In this document: piece after piece, positions 20,871 through 29,074 of the stretch
How the letters are laid out: each line of letters starts with the position of its first letter
Numbering within the stretch: the stretch's first letter is position 1
Origin: a virus
Direction: 5' to 3' (one strand)
Virus record (IMG/VR): IMGVR_UViG_3300023170_000117
Location: 1-30,646 of that record
DNA: 30,646 nt
The notes under the pieces: generated by a model
Told to the model about the DNA's origin: nothing
The model's input: the letters and a program-made list of their open reading frames with translations, nothing else
The model's database searches: none
Made by a program: the position numbers and the translations under genes

Positions 20871-21022
20871 TTAACCCAAATATAAAATTCTAGACCAATT
20901 GTTGTTAAAATTGGAATCATAATAAAGATTGCTAATAAACGTAAAAATTTATAATTTACAACTTCATTAAGAAAAATTTCTTTTATATAGATTATATCTT
21001 GCTGTATTTTATTTTTTAACAT
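20864..21022 (-). CDS. 52-aa single-pass membrane protein
   Basis: It starts MLKNKIQQDIIYIKEIFLNE, then a transmembrane helix (FLRLLAIFIMIPILTTIGLEF) and ends YIWVNL. The start is 4 nt after the stop of the 523-aa fibre gene. There is no clear ribosome site, so translation is probably coupled. The shape (short basic/amphipathic start plus one helix) fits holin-like or membrane-anchored phage peptides, but no family is evident. It ends inside the structured stretch. Confidence 0.55.
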   Translation of the reverse strand: MLKNKIQQDIIYIKEIFLNEVVNYKFLRLLAIFIMIPILTTIGLEFYIWVNL

Positions 21023-21025
21023 GCA

Positions 21026-22597
21026 TTAACCAAAAACTAATATTTGAACAAATATATCATCTTCTACAAATTCTAAAGCATTACCACTACTATTCACTCT
21101 TACATAGCCATTCTCATATCCTGTATAAGATGAAGGCGTATCGATTAAAGCTCTAAAATTAGTCACACCTTGTACATTTGGACCAGTTATTTGGGTGTTA
21201 ATTTTTTCTAGCAATTGCTGATATGTTACAGATTTTAACGTCTGGCTAATTGTATCTCTGAACATAAATTTATCCCCAGAAAATATATCAGCTACATTAT
21301 TAGTTTCTGTTACATTACTTAGTGTTGATATTACTTTTTCGTTTAATCCTAAAGTTACTTGCGGTCCTGTTTCACCGGTTGCTCTCTCAATCCCTTGGGT
21401 TGTAAGAAAATCTGTAAATAAATCTGGATGAATATATGACGGATCTATTTGTCTTAACTCAAAATTTCCGCCTCCCACATCTACTGCTCCAAATATTTTT
21501 GTATTGCTATTACCTGCTTCAGATTCTGTAGCTACAGTTTGATTTGTGATAGCATCAACTGTAAGAGAAAAATTAATACTTGTACTACCACTACCAGATC
21601 CTTCACCTGTTATACTAATAGATTCGTTACCAGTTAGATAGGTATTACTATCAATACCGAAATTACCGTCGGTTCTTTTCAAAAAACCATCAAATTGAAA
21701 ATCACCTTCTCGAAGAACATCAGATGGAATTATTTCTGTGTATTTTTCAGGTACATTTGAGGGGGCTTGACCTGGCGCTGCAAGTTCTATACACGCATAT
21801 AAACCACCGTTGAATGATACTACATCATTTGGATAGTATCGGCTGAGTACATTATAATATCCTACATAATTGAAACCTGTTGTGAGTAATTCCCAGTCTG
21901 GATCTATATCACCTGTATATTGATTTACTGGTTGATTAGATGTTGACAGAGCTGCTACAACAACATAGGTATTACCATGGAAAGTAACTACTTCTCTATT
22001 TTCATATACAGTGCCAGATTGATATAACCCTTTGACAGTTAGACCGCCGTCTATCCTATCAAATAAATCTGGATCAGTAGTAGGAGTTTTTCCAGGATCG
22101 CCTTCTGCTAAACCTAAATATAAATTGCCATTCCATCTGACAATATCACCAGCAGTAGTGTTTTGTGTACCATCATAGCCAGGAATGTAATTACCAAACC
22201 CTTTTACTAAATCTTTCCAATAACCTGTGTTATTAACAACTTCTAAGAATGGATTAGTCCTGCCAATTGGAACTTCTTGTAGGGCTATGAAACTATTAGG
22301 GCCATATCTTACTACTTCATTTTTATAGTATATTCTAGCACTGTCACCACCTGAATCACCTTCCCATTCACCTGAAAATTCAATACCACTGCTTATCCTT
22401 AGAAAATCTGTGGCACCGGCAGTTGTCGGTGGCCTATTGCCGGTATCACTGTCGTCAACTACTACAGACGCTGTTTTGACGACATACAAAGATCCTGCAT
22501 GGGTAACTGCATCAAAAAATACTAAAGTCTGGCCATTATTATCTGCAAATTCGCCGACAAAATTTAATCTTACTCTTCCTAAATTTAGTGTTGCCAT
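21026..22597 (-). CDS. Tail fibre with CBM5/12-like carbohydrate-binding repeats
   Basis: 523 aa. Residues about 75-280 contain four related blocks with the pattern Y-x-x-G/N-D/E-V-V-x-(F/W)-x-G-x-x-Y: YYKNEVVRYGPNSFIAL, AGDIVRWNGNLYLGL, YENREVVTFHGNTYVVV and YYPNDVVSFNGGLYACI. Each is followed by a P-G/T-P turn. This resembles the chitin-binding CBM5/12 fold, seen in phage fibres too. The C-terminal third is beta-rich, with a Thr/Gly-rich segment. It probably binds sugar on the host surface. It closes the fibre run behind the 273-aa gene. Confidence 0.72.
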   Translation of the reverse strand: MATLNLGRVRLNFVGEFADNNGQTLVFFDAVTHAGSLYVVKTASVVVDDSDTGNRPPTTAGATDFLRISSGIEFSGEWEGDSGGDSARIYYKNEVVRYGPNSFIALQEVPIGRTNPFLEVVNNTGYWKDLVKGFGNYIPGYDGTQNTTAGDIVRWNGNLYLGLAEGDPGKTPTTDPDLFDRIDGGLTVKGLYQSGTVYENREVVTFHGNTYVVVAALSTSNQPVNQYTGDIDPDWELLTTGFNYVGYYNVLSRYYPNDVVSFNGGLYACIELAAPGQAPSNVPEKYTEIIPSDVLREGDFQFDGFLKRTDGNFGIDSNTYLTGNESISITGEGSGSGSTSINFSLTVDAITNQTVATESEAGNSNTKIFGAVDVGGGNFELRQIDPSYIHPDLFTDFLTTQGIERATGETGPQVTLGLNEKVISTLSNVTETNNVADIFSGDKFMFRDTISQTLKSVTYQQLLEKINTQITGPNVQGVTNFRALIDTPSSYTGYENGYVRVNSSGNALEFVEDDIFVQILVFG

Positions 22598-22599
22598 AA

Positions 22600-23421
22600 T
22601 TAAGCATCCGATAAGATAAAATAACCACCATTATCAATTTCAACGTTGTCTTGATTAAAGGTATCAACATGGGTTAGGATTAAGTCACCATCTGCATCTA
22701 TATCAAAATCAATGATTACCCCTAATAAATTTTCGCTGCTGCCTGTGCTTGAAAATGTAATAGTTTGATATAAACTTGCATTAGGTTGGGTAGTTATTTC
22801 CATTCCTGGACCTGCTATCAACTCGATTGTATCAAGTCCAGTTGCTACAAGATCATCTTGTCCATCTACTTTCCAAGTTTTGAAAGTAGAATTCATTGCA
22901 ATTTTTACTGACCCATTTCCTAAATCGACTACATCAAACCCGCTATCACTATCAAATTGAATATCATCTACATTTGCAACTGTAGTAATAGCTCCGTTTG
23001 CATCAACAGATTGCACTGTGAGAGGACTTAACCCTACACCGCCTCCGCCTGAACTATCATTTCCTACTGCTACCCAGTTATTTCCATTCCATGCAAGAGA
23101 ATCTCCAACACTGAGTAAATTGTTATCTACATTTACATCATTCAAATCATAAAGATTTGTTACAAAAGCAGCATCAAAATCATGTAATACGCCGCTTAAA
23201 CTTGCGCTATTTGAATTATTTAAGGTGCTTGAATCAATAAAAAAATTAGTTTCAGTATCTTCTTTGATATGGACCATAGCAGTATTGCCAGTTCCATCTA
23301 CCTTTTTAAAAAAGAGTTTACCGTCTCTAGGATTTATTGCAATTTCACCATATTCCAGATCCCCTACGCCAGGCGCTCTTCCAGCAGTAAGGTCTCTTTT
23401 ATGTTGGATTAATGTTGGCAT
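22600..23421 (-). CDS. Tail fibre/adhesin protein
   Basis: 273 aa. It starts MPTLIQHKRDLTAGRAPG, then V-G-D-L-E-Y-G-E-I-A-I-N-P-R-D-G-K-L-F-F-K, the phage-fibre N-terminal motif shared with the other fibre genes in this window (Mtd N-terminal-like). The rest is beta-rich and Asp/Asn-heavy (LYDLNDVNVDNN, WNGNNWVAVGND), ending FDIDADGDLILTHVD. It probably attaches to the baseplate through its N-terminus. It sits 2 nt upstream of the CBM-repeat fibre and follows the 664-aa fibre by 6 nt. Confidence 0.7.
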   Translation of the reverse strand: MPTLIQHKRDLTAGRAPGVGDLEYGEIAINPRDGKLFFKKVDGTGNTAMVHIKEDTETNFFIDSSTLNNSNSASLSGVLHDFDAAFVTNLYDLNDVNVDNNLLSVGDSLAWNGNNWVAVGNDSSGGGGVGLSPLTVQSVDANGAITTVANVDDIQFDSDSGFDVVDLGNGSVKIAMNSTFKTWKVDGQDDLVATGLDTIELIAGPGMEITTQPNASLYQTITFSSTGSSENLLGVIIDFDIDADGDLILTHVDTFNQDNVEIDNGGYFILSDA

Positions 23422-23427
23422 TGCCTA

Positions 23428-25422
23428 TTAGTAGCTCCCGGCATCAATTTTGTGTACTGTTGCCCAACCATGGGTTAATGTAAATTGATTACTGTCAAAT
23501 GTTACTAAACCTAGATTAGATTGCACGTAGGAAACAGGTGCAGAACTTGAATCAGCGTCAGCAGCTAACATACTTAATTTGGCTTGCTCTATTGCAGCTC
23601 CTGAATTAATTTTTGCATTAGTGATACTGTCGTCTTTTATTTGTAAAGCATTATTTCCATCTAAGTTTATAAAAACATCATCATAGAGGACATTTAATGT
23701 ATTACCATCTTTTTCCATTGCAGTACCTGGATTAATTTGACCTGCACCAGAAAATTGTTCAAACAAAATGGGGTCTGTACCAATGGAAGGTACACCGTTA
23801 TGGGTAGCAACAAAGCCAGCATCTCCATAAGTCGTACCACGTTGTACAAAGAAGAAAGAACCTCCAGTTAATTCAGCATCTTCATTTGCATCAGGTGTCC
23901 TAGTTAATACCCAAGTTGCGGATCCTGCTGCACCTGCATTGGTTACAATGTAAATACCATTTTCATATGAATTACTAGCTGAAGAATCTCCTTGATTTTT
24001 AATTAATACACGTTCTCCAACTGATAAAGTATAACCATCAATCACAAGAGCTTCTTGAGGTCCAACAAGTGTAGCACCTACTCCATTAGTACCATTTGAA
24101 TATGTTGTTGTTGGGCTACCTGATGATGTATCATATTCTGCTGTAGTTGCTACGACTACACTTTCCTTTACATCTAATCCAGTTGCAACATTGTCCACAT
24201 AAATTTTAGGAACAAGACTGTTATCATTAAATCCTGTACGTCCTGTATAACCTGAAGGAACAGTTACTACGCCATCACCGTCTGGATTCAAGTTAATATT
24301 AGCATCACTAGCTGCTTCTGTTTTTAAATCTAACGAACTGCCACTTGTAGTATTAATAATATTAGTTGCAAAATTTAAATTTCCAATATCTACATCAGTT
24401 AACCCGTCTATTACTGTGTCATTACCAGAACCATTACCTAGGGTTAATTCTGTTGTACCTAAAAATATACTGTCATTAGCAAGCTTTGCATTTGTAACAC
24501 TGCTATCAGTAATTTGAGCTGTAACAATTCCGTCTGTTTTAATTGTAACATGGCCTGACGAAACTGCAAAAGAATTGGCACTAAAGCTAGCAACACCAAT
24601 AGTTGCACTTCCAGGGGTTGCATGAGCAGTTGCATTAACACCTTCTATGGTGAGTGTGTCTGTAGCACTAACTGTTGTTGTAACACCATTAGAAGCCGAA
24701 AATGTGAAAGTATCTCCACCATTGATAGTTTCACTATTTGTTCCGTCTGTAATGTTAAATGAAGTTGAAATCGTAGCAGTGGTATAACTGGTTATTCTTC
24801 CATAGGCATCTACAGTCAGAACAGGTATTGCAGTGGAGGAACCAACAGATCCTGCTACCAATGTTCCTCCACCTGCTGCAGTTAAATCTTCTAAACTTAA
24901 ATCAATTGCACCATCATTTGCATCATCATATTCAACAGTGATTCCTGTATGACTGCCATTTGTAACAAATTGGGCTCCGGTTACATCTTCTATATATTCA
25001 GTAATTTCTGTAATAGTTGATCCTACATTTACATGTAGATTAGTTACTATACTTCTACCTGTTCCGTCCGGGTCAATCTCAATATCACCGTTTGTTGCAG
25101 TGGAAACGATCCTATTACTGTAAAATTTTAAATTTTCTACAAATAATTCATTAATTTTCTTTTGTGCATCTGTAATGATTGCGCTATTTGCAGCTACTTG
25201 TCCTTTTGCGTGGCCTAGCATATCGGTGAAATATTTACCGCCTACTGCAACAGGAGTACTATTAGTACCGTTTGCGTGTCCGATCCAAAGTCTGTCACCT
25301 CTACCACCTGTACTACTATCTAAATTAGAAGTATCATAAACATAAACTAATTCACCTGCATCAATACCGCCACTAGGTAGTGACTGTGTATCAGTCCGTT
25401 TTATTTGAAGTTTCGTTGCCAT
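23428..25422 (-). CDS. Long tail fibre protein
   Basis: 664 aa, the largest structural protein here. It starts MATKLQIKRTDTQSLPSG, with the fibre motif G-I-D-A-G-E-L-V-Y-V and then D-R-L-W-I-G-H-A-N-G. The long middle is Thr/Ser/Asn-rich, beta-repetitive shaft sequence (ITDSSVTNAKLAN, NVTIKTDG-type blocks). Near residues 410-560 is a domain with VDNVATGLDVKESVVVATT and GYTLSVGERVLIKNQGDSS, common in phage fibres. A strong AGGAG site precedes the ATG. It likely forms a trimeric shaft for receptor binding. Confidence 0.78.
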   Translation of the reverse strand: MATKLQIKRTDTQSLPSGGIDAGELVYVYDTSNLDSSTGGRGDRLWIGHANGTNSTPVAVGGKYFTDMLGHAKGQVAANSAIITDAQKKINELFVENLKFYSNRIVSTATNGDIEIDPDGTGRSIVTNLHVNVGSTITEITEYIEDVTGAQFVTNGSHTGITVEYDDANDGAIDLSLEDLTAAGGGTLVAGSVGSSTAIPVLTVDAYGRITSYTTATISTSFNITDGTNSETINGGDTFTFSASNGVTTTVSATDTLTIEGVNATAHATPGSATIGVASFSANSFAVSSGHVTIKTDGIVTAQITDSSVTNAKLANDSIFLGTTELTLGNGSGNDTVIDGLTDVDIGNLNFATNIINTTSGSSLDLKTEAASDANINLNPDGDGVVTVPSGYTGRTGFNDNSLVPKIYVDNVATGLDVKESVVVATTAEYDTSSGSPTTTYSNGTNGVGATLVGPQEALVIDGYTLSVGERVLIKNQGDSSASNSYENGIYIVTNAGAAGSATWVLTRTPDANEDAELTGGSFFFVQRGTTYGDAGFVATHNGVPSIGTDPILFEQFSGAGQINPGTAMEKDGNTLNVLYDDVFINLDGNNALQIKDDSITNAKINSGAAIEQAKLSMLAADADSSSAPVSYVQSNLGLVTFDSNQFTLTHGWATVHKIDAGSY

Positions 25423-25437
25423 TATCTAGCTCTCCTT

Positions 25438-25989
25438 TTAATAAATCCCTCCAGTAAGAACTAAATCTCCTGACTGGGTGTCGATAACGTTTGTTGCCTT
25501 CCATGTTCCGTTTTGCAGTTGCATAAGGCTTCCTTCAACTGCATTTGCTACATCTGTATTTACCAAGTCATCTAGGTAAATTTGTAAGTTAATTTGTGTA
25601 GGATCAATTTCAGTGCCTACAGGTACTAGATTACCATCTGAATCTAAAACCTGCGTACCTGCAGGCAGCACAAGTTGGTTTGTAGCTTGATCTATAGAAA
25701 TTACCTGTGTACCTACAAAAAGTTGACCTTCTCCGTCGATATATAAATTTTTCCAACCTTTATCAGGCGTGCCAATATTGTATTCTCCTGCAATTGCTGG
25801 TGCAAGATTTTGAGCAATTGCGGATAAATCAATGGTAGAACTCTGTGTAATTAAAATACCACCTGGTGTTACACCATCACTTATCCTTAGTCTAGGATCA
25901 GCTTTACTATAAAATAGTTCTCCTGGATCACCTATATAATCTAATAACTCGGCAGTTTTTTTAAAACTTGCCCAAATTTTATACATCAT
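25438..25989 (-). CDS. Tail fibre/adhesin, short
   Basis: 183 aa, starting by ATGA overlap with the preceding 77-aa gene. Residues 17-46 carry the fibre motif D-P-G-E-L-F-Y-S-K-A-D-P-R-L-R-I-S-D-G-V-T-P-G-G. After it comes N-I-G-T-P-D-K-G-W-K-N-L-Y-I-D-G, a motif frequent in phage fibre shafts, and a Thr/Asp/Gln-rich end. It is probably a small fibre or connector upstream of the 664-aa fibre. Confidence 0.7.
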   Translation of the reverse strand: MMYKIWASFKKTAELLDYIGDPGELFYSKADPRLRISDGVTPGGILITQSSTIDLSAIAQNLAPAIAGEYNIGTPDKGWKNLYIDGEGQLFVGTQVISIDQATNQLVLPAGTQVLDSDGNLVPVGTEIDPTQINLQIYLDDLVNTDVANAVEGSLMQLQNGTWKATNVIDTQSGDLVLTGGIY

Positions 25990-26219
25990 GTAATCTCATC
26001 CTCTTCTGGCTCGTCTAATAATTGTGCTGTTGCAATAGAAGGTTTGCCTAATTCTTTTTTCTTTAACTCTATCTCTTGCTGTTGCGGACCTATAAAAACA
26101 GGGGGCGCATCGTCAGCTTCTGGTTCATCCTGTGCTCCTGGCATGTCTACTTCAGGATCACCGTCACCGTTTATTTTAATGTTAATGGGTACATTAATTG
26201 TAAATTCTCTTGCTCTCAT
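25986..26219 (-). CDS. Acidic 77-aa structural protein
   Basis: It begins MRAREFTINVPINIKINGDG, a strand-rich start that differs from the helical capsid-targeting segments elsewhere although it shares M-R-x-R-E-F. The middle is Asp/Glu/Pro-rich (DEPEADDAPP) and the C-terminus is a Lys/Glu helix, ending LLDEPEEDEIT. I know this N-terminus from T4-like marine phages as a conserved virion-associated protein of no known role. A GATAAATA box lies upstream, and it heads the fibre run. Confidence 0.55.
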   Translation of the reverse strand: MRAREFTINVPINIKINGDGDPEVDMPGAQDEPEADDAPPVFIGPQQQEIELKKKELGKPSIATAQLLDEPEEDEIT

Positions 26220-26236
26220 ACTTAAACCTTTTTTAA

Positions 26237-26244
26237 TATTTATC
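26237..26244 (-). promoter_or_regulatory. Candidate late promoter GATAAATA
   Basis: GATAAATA on the minus strand, 17 nt upstream of the 77-aa gene's ATG, in a 50-nt gap. It would start the fibre transcript. Confidence 0.5.
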
Positions 26245-26269
26245 AGTGTTCTTGCCAGTTAGGGCTAGT

Positions 26270-27028
26270 CTATAATAAGTCTGTTATTGGTGCTTCAGGA
26301 TCGTTCTCTACAAGCAGGATGTCAAACACGGCTGTAACACGTGAGTTGTTTGAGCGTACCATTGCTCTCACATCAATGTCACTCTTCTCTGGTAGTGCTG
26401 GAGGGAATGAAAACTGATATCTGTAGGGACTTCCGCTTGTCACTTCAAAGGTGTGCCCAATGCGGAATATATTTCCTAAAGCATTGCGCCTTACAAACAT
26501 ATAACCTGTAGCATCTCCCCCATTCTGAATAGTCATAGCGCCTTGGTACAAGTATCCAATGTATCCTGCTGGTATGGTATAAACAGCCATCAGTGTTTGT
26601 CCAAGGTTGGCTGTGATACGAGCAATAGTAGTACCACCTGCGGTTCCTGCTTCAACGTCAATATTGCCTACATTTACTAGGGCTGCGCCTGACTTAACAA
26701 ACGCTCTATTCACTCTACGCCACAGTTTAGTTCCCACTTGGTCCGCACCTGTGATGGTGATGTCTTCACTTTGTTGCTTCCAGTTCTCATCTAACCCCTG
26801 TACGGTAATTATCAATCCTGAATCTGCGGCATTGTTGCGTTCTATATTTACTACTGCCGGTGTGTCTAATGCTGTCCAAGGATATAATGTGTCTGGTACG
26901 TCCCAAATACTTGAGGTAGTATTAATTGATATGCTAGGTGCAGCACCAAACTTGTGATTGTGCGAGTGATCAGCTAAGTAACCACTGATAACCATTTGTT
27001 CAAAGTCGTAATGCTTTCTGTTAGCCAT
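26270..27028 (-). CDS. Virion structural protein, beta-rich
   Basis: 252 aa from the ATG at 27028, coupled to the preceding stop as TAATG; a TTG-started longer frame is less likely. It starts MANRKHYDFEQMVISGYLAD. The body is beta-sandwich-like (LIITVQGLDENWKQQSEDITI, GYMFVRRNALGNIFRIG, PYRYQFSFPPALPEKSDIDV). Its ending SRVTAVFDILLVEND resembles receptor or decoration proteins. No cysteine and no membrane helix. It has notably higher GC than the genes around it. Family not recognised. Confidence 0.55.
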   Translation of the reverse strand: MANRKHYDFEQMVISGYLADHSHNHKFGAAPSISINTTSSIWDVPDTLYPWTALDTPAVVNIERNNAADSGLIITVQGLDENWKQQSEDITITGADQVGTKLWRRVNRAFVKSGAALVNVGNIDVEAGTAGGTTIARITANLGQTLMAVYTIPAGYIGYLYQGAMTIQNGGDATGYMFVRRNALGNIFRIGHTFEVTSGSPYRYQFSFPPALPEKSDIDVRAMVRSNNSRVTAVFDILLVENDPEAPITDLL

Positions 27029-27309
27029 TAGGTCCAAGGCCTTCCAACAATAAGTCCACCTGTGGGATCATTATCAATTACATCTTTTGAATTGTTACTA
27101 GCAGGATCATAAACTGTAGGTAGTTGGTCTATATCTAATGTATTCCTAGTTCTATACCAATTAGCTGCAGGATTATCAATTCCATCTGTTTCCCAACTTC
27201 CATTTCCCTCTGTAATAATTTGTCCTTTACGTTTAGCTTCGCTATAAGCAAGTTTTACATCTTGTCTTGCTCTTTTATTTGGTAAATGCGAAATTCCATT
27301 TGCTGACAT
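27028..27309 (-). CDS. Small virion protein
   Basis: 93 aa from the ATG at 27309, coupled to the upstream stop as TAATG. It begins MSANGISHLPNKRARQDVKL and has a Lys/Arg-rich first helix (AYSEAKRKGQ), followed by an aromatic, Asn-rich second half (NPAANWYRTRNTLDIDQLP, NDPTGGLIVGRPWT). The N-terminus is familiar from T4-like marine phage structural genes; function is not known. Confidence 0.6.
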   Translation of the reverse strand: MSANGISHLPNKRARQDVKLAYSEAKRKGQIITEGNGSWETDGIDNPAANWYRTRNTLDIDQLPTVYDPASNNSKDVIDNDPTGGLIVGRPWT

Positions 27310-27590
27310 TACGCCCACCCCCTAGGATCTTTTACCCTTAGATCATCAACATGCTTTGCACCATTTACGCCTCCGCCTGCATCTGTTGTTACACTGTCTA
27401 TATTAGTAACAATTTCATTAGGCGTGTTAGCATATGGTCCATCGCTTGGATTTTGCAACATAGCTAGTATCTGTTTGAATCTACTTGTTTGCTCACCTGG
27501 CTCGTTAGGTACAGCGTCTACTGTTGATGTAGTAGTTCCTGCATTATCTATTATATCCAGCACAGCTCTAATAATATCTGTTGTTGTCAT
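27309..27590 (-). CDS. Small phage structural-type protein
   Basis: 93 aa from the ATG at 27590, which has AGGA 6 nt upstream; a TTG frame adds two residues. It begins MTTTDIIRAVLDIID, then a Gln/Pro-rich linker (VPNEPGEQTSRFKQILAM), and ends GAKHVDDLRVKDPRGWA. The motif D-D-L-R-V-K-D-P-R is familiar from marine phage genomes. The function is unknown. Coupled at both sides. Confidence 0.55.
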   Translation of the reverse strand: MTTTDIIRAVLDIIDNAGTTTSTVDAVPNEPGEQTSRFKQILAMLQNPSDGPYANTPNEIVTNIDSVTTDAGGGVNGAKHVDDLRVKDPRGWA

Positions 27591-27598
27591 TGTCAATC

Positions 27599-29068
27599 CT
27601 AATAATTTATATCGTCGTAGTCTGGGCCATCGTCAGTCCACTTGAGCTTTATTACTTCCTCTTTTTCCATATCCTTAAATCGTCTATAGAACATTTCAAT
27701 TTCTCCTTCTAGCTCCTGTCCAGTAGGTAGACTGTCTACATCATACCATTTTGAAAATTCTTTTTCTTTAGTGTCAGGATATTTTTTCATATATTCTTGT
27801 TTTAGCGGAGCAGGTATTTTAAATTGTATCTTGTTCGCTCCACCAAATAAATTTACCATATCATAACCTCCTGACATTAAATTTATCTCTTCTGGAAAGT
27901 CTTCATACTGCTGCTCGTTAAAGTCAACTCCATACTTGGTAGCATTTATCAGCGCCATTTTAGATTGCTTACCCCATTGATCAAAGCCAGTGCCCTTTGC
28001 GATTGTCAACTTTGTGTTTAACATATTTTGCGCTACAACACAGGCTCCCCAGATGCGTATGCCTACCGCCCATGCATTCTTTCCATCTATGTCTTCGTGT
28101 AATGTAAAGAAAGTTCCAAATACTACATGCGGATTCGATACTTCACTAAGTGGTACATCCCACTCCATAGGCTTTGCTCCATACTCTTTATTGTAAACCA
28201 TATCAACAACTTTGAATGCGCCTGTATGGAAGAACACTGCTTGTATTGGTTCATATGGATGTATTATTTCTTGGCCTTTCCTGTCTACAGCACCGTCATA
28301 ACCCATGTCTCTAAATAACTTATTCCACTTGTTTGTATCTTTAGGCTGTGCAGGTTTGTCAAATAATTTAAAACGCACCACTTCATCATTGTAGTTAGGA
28401 GGAGCATCGCCTTCGTCCTGTGCTTTCTGCTCCATGCGTTTCAATTCCATTGTATATTGTTTGATAGGAATAAGATTACTGTCATTTACAGTTCCGGAAA
28501 GGGCAAAGAACGCCATGCGTGTAGCATTCCAAAACATACCTCCCGGAGTCCGTATACGTGCTGCTGACTTAGCACTATCTAGTAATCCTTTAGTCATTTC
28601 CCAACTCAGCACTTGACTATGTCCTTTAGAGTGGAAATGGTCTACAAGTTTTTTTGCTACTATTTCTAAATCTTTGTCTATTTGATCACTGCCATATTTT
28701 TCTAGATCTAACATGTTCCCTGTTGCTCGGATAATATATACAGCAGGCTGTTCGCCAGCAAACGGAACAGTAAAAACCCGCCTACTAGGATCTGCACCAT
28801 CTCGCCACATTTCAGGTAGCGGATATGTGTATATTCCATTAGGTGTATTGTACTTGCTTTTTGGATTTATTCCTATCTTAAAGCCACTAGTATTCCTACC
28901 TTTAGCAACAGATGTCTTACTTGTTATGCCTCTCCCTACATCCATCGTATAACTGATATAGATATCAGGATCATCTTTGTATTTTTCCAGTGCATCATAC
29001 AAACTAACTTTAGGATTTTGTTCTGGATTGCGTCTTGCTTCGTTTATTTTAAATTCTCTAAATCTCAT
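27599..29068 (-). CDS. Large internal virion protein with capsid-targeting-like N-terminus; possible ADP-ribosyltransferase fold
   Basis: 489 aa. It begins MRFREFKINE-ARRNPEQNP, ending in I-N-E before Ala, the best match in the window to the T4 prohead-protease site. Residues 35-80 (IYISYTMDVGRG, TPNGIYTYPLPEMW) and about 245-290 (GYDGAVDRKGQEIIHPYEPIQ, VFF) recall polyvalent-protein ADP-ribosyltransferase domains found in phages, but no complete R-S-E triad can be assigned. The C-terminal 150 residues are helical and unrecognised. T4 Alt, also packaged and injected, is an ADP-ribosyltransferase, so the parallel is suggestive only. Confidence 0.55.
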   Translation of the reverse strand: MRFREFKINEARRNPEQNPKVSLYDALEKYKDDPDIYISYTMDVGRGITSKTSVAKGRNTSGFKIGINPKSKYNTPNGIYTYPLPEMWRDGADPSRRVFTVPFAGEQPAVYIIRATGNMLDLEKYGSDQIDKDLEIVAKKLVDHFHSKGHSQVLSWEMTKGLLDSAKSAARIRTPGGMFWNATRMAFFALSGTVNDSNLIPIKQYTMELKRMEQKAQDEGDAPPNYNDEVVRFKLFDKPAQPKDTNKWNKLFRDMGYDGAVDRKGQEIIHPYEPIQAVFFHTGAFKVVDMVYNKEYGAKPMEWDVPLSEVSNPHVVFGTFFTLHEDIDGKNAWAVGIRIWGACVVAQNMLNTKLTIAKGTGFDQWGKQSKMALINATKYGVDFNEQQYEDFPEEINLMSGGYDMVNLFGGANKIQFKIPAPLKQEYMKKYPDTKEKEFSKWYDVDSLPTGQELEGEIEMFYRRFKDMEKEEVIKLKWTDDGPDYDDINY

Positions 29069-29074
29069 AGCTTC

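Noticed and set aside
26607-26957. Plus-strand 116-aa open frame
   Set aside because: It is opposite the 252-aa structural gene, which is coupled at its start to its neighbour; no evidence for the opposite frame.
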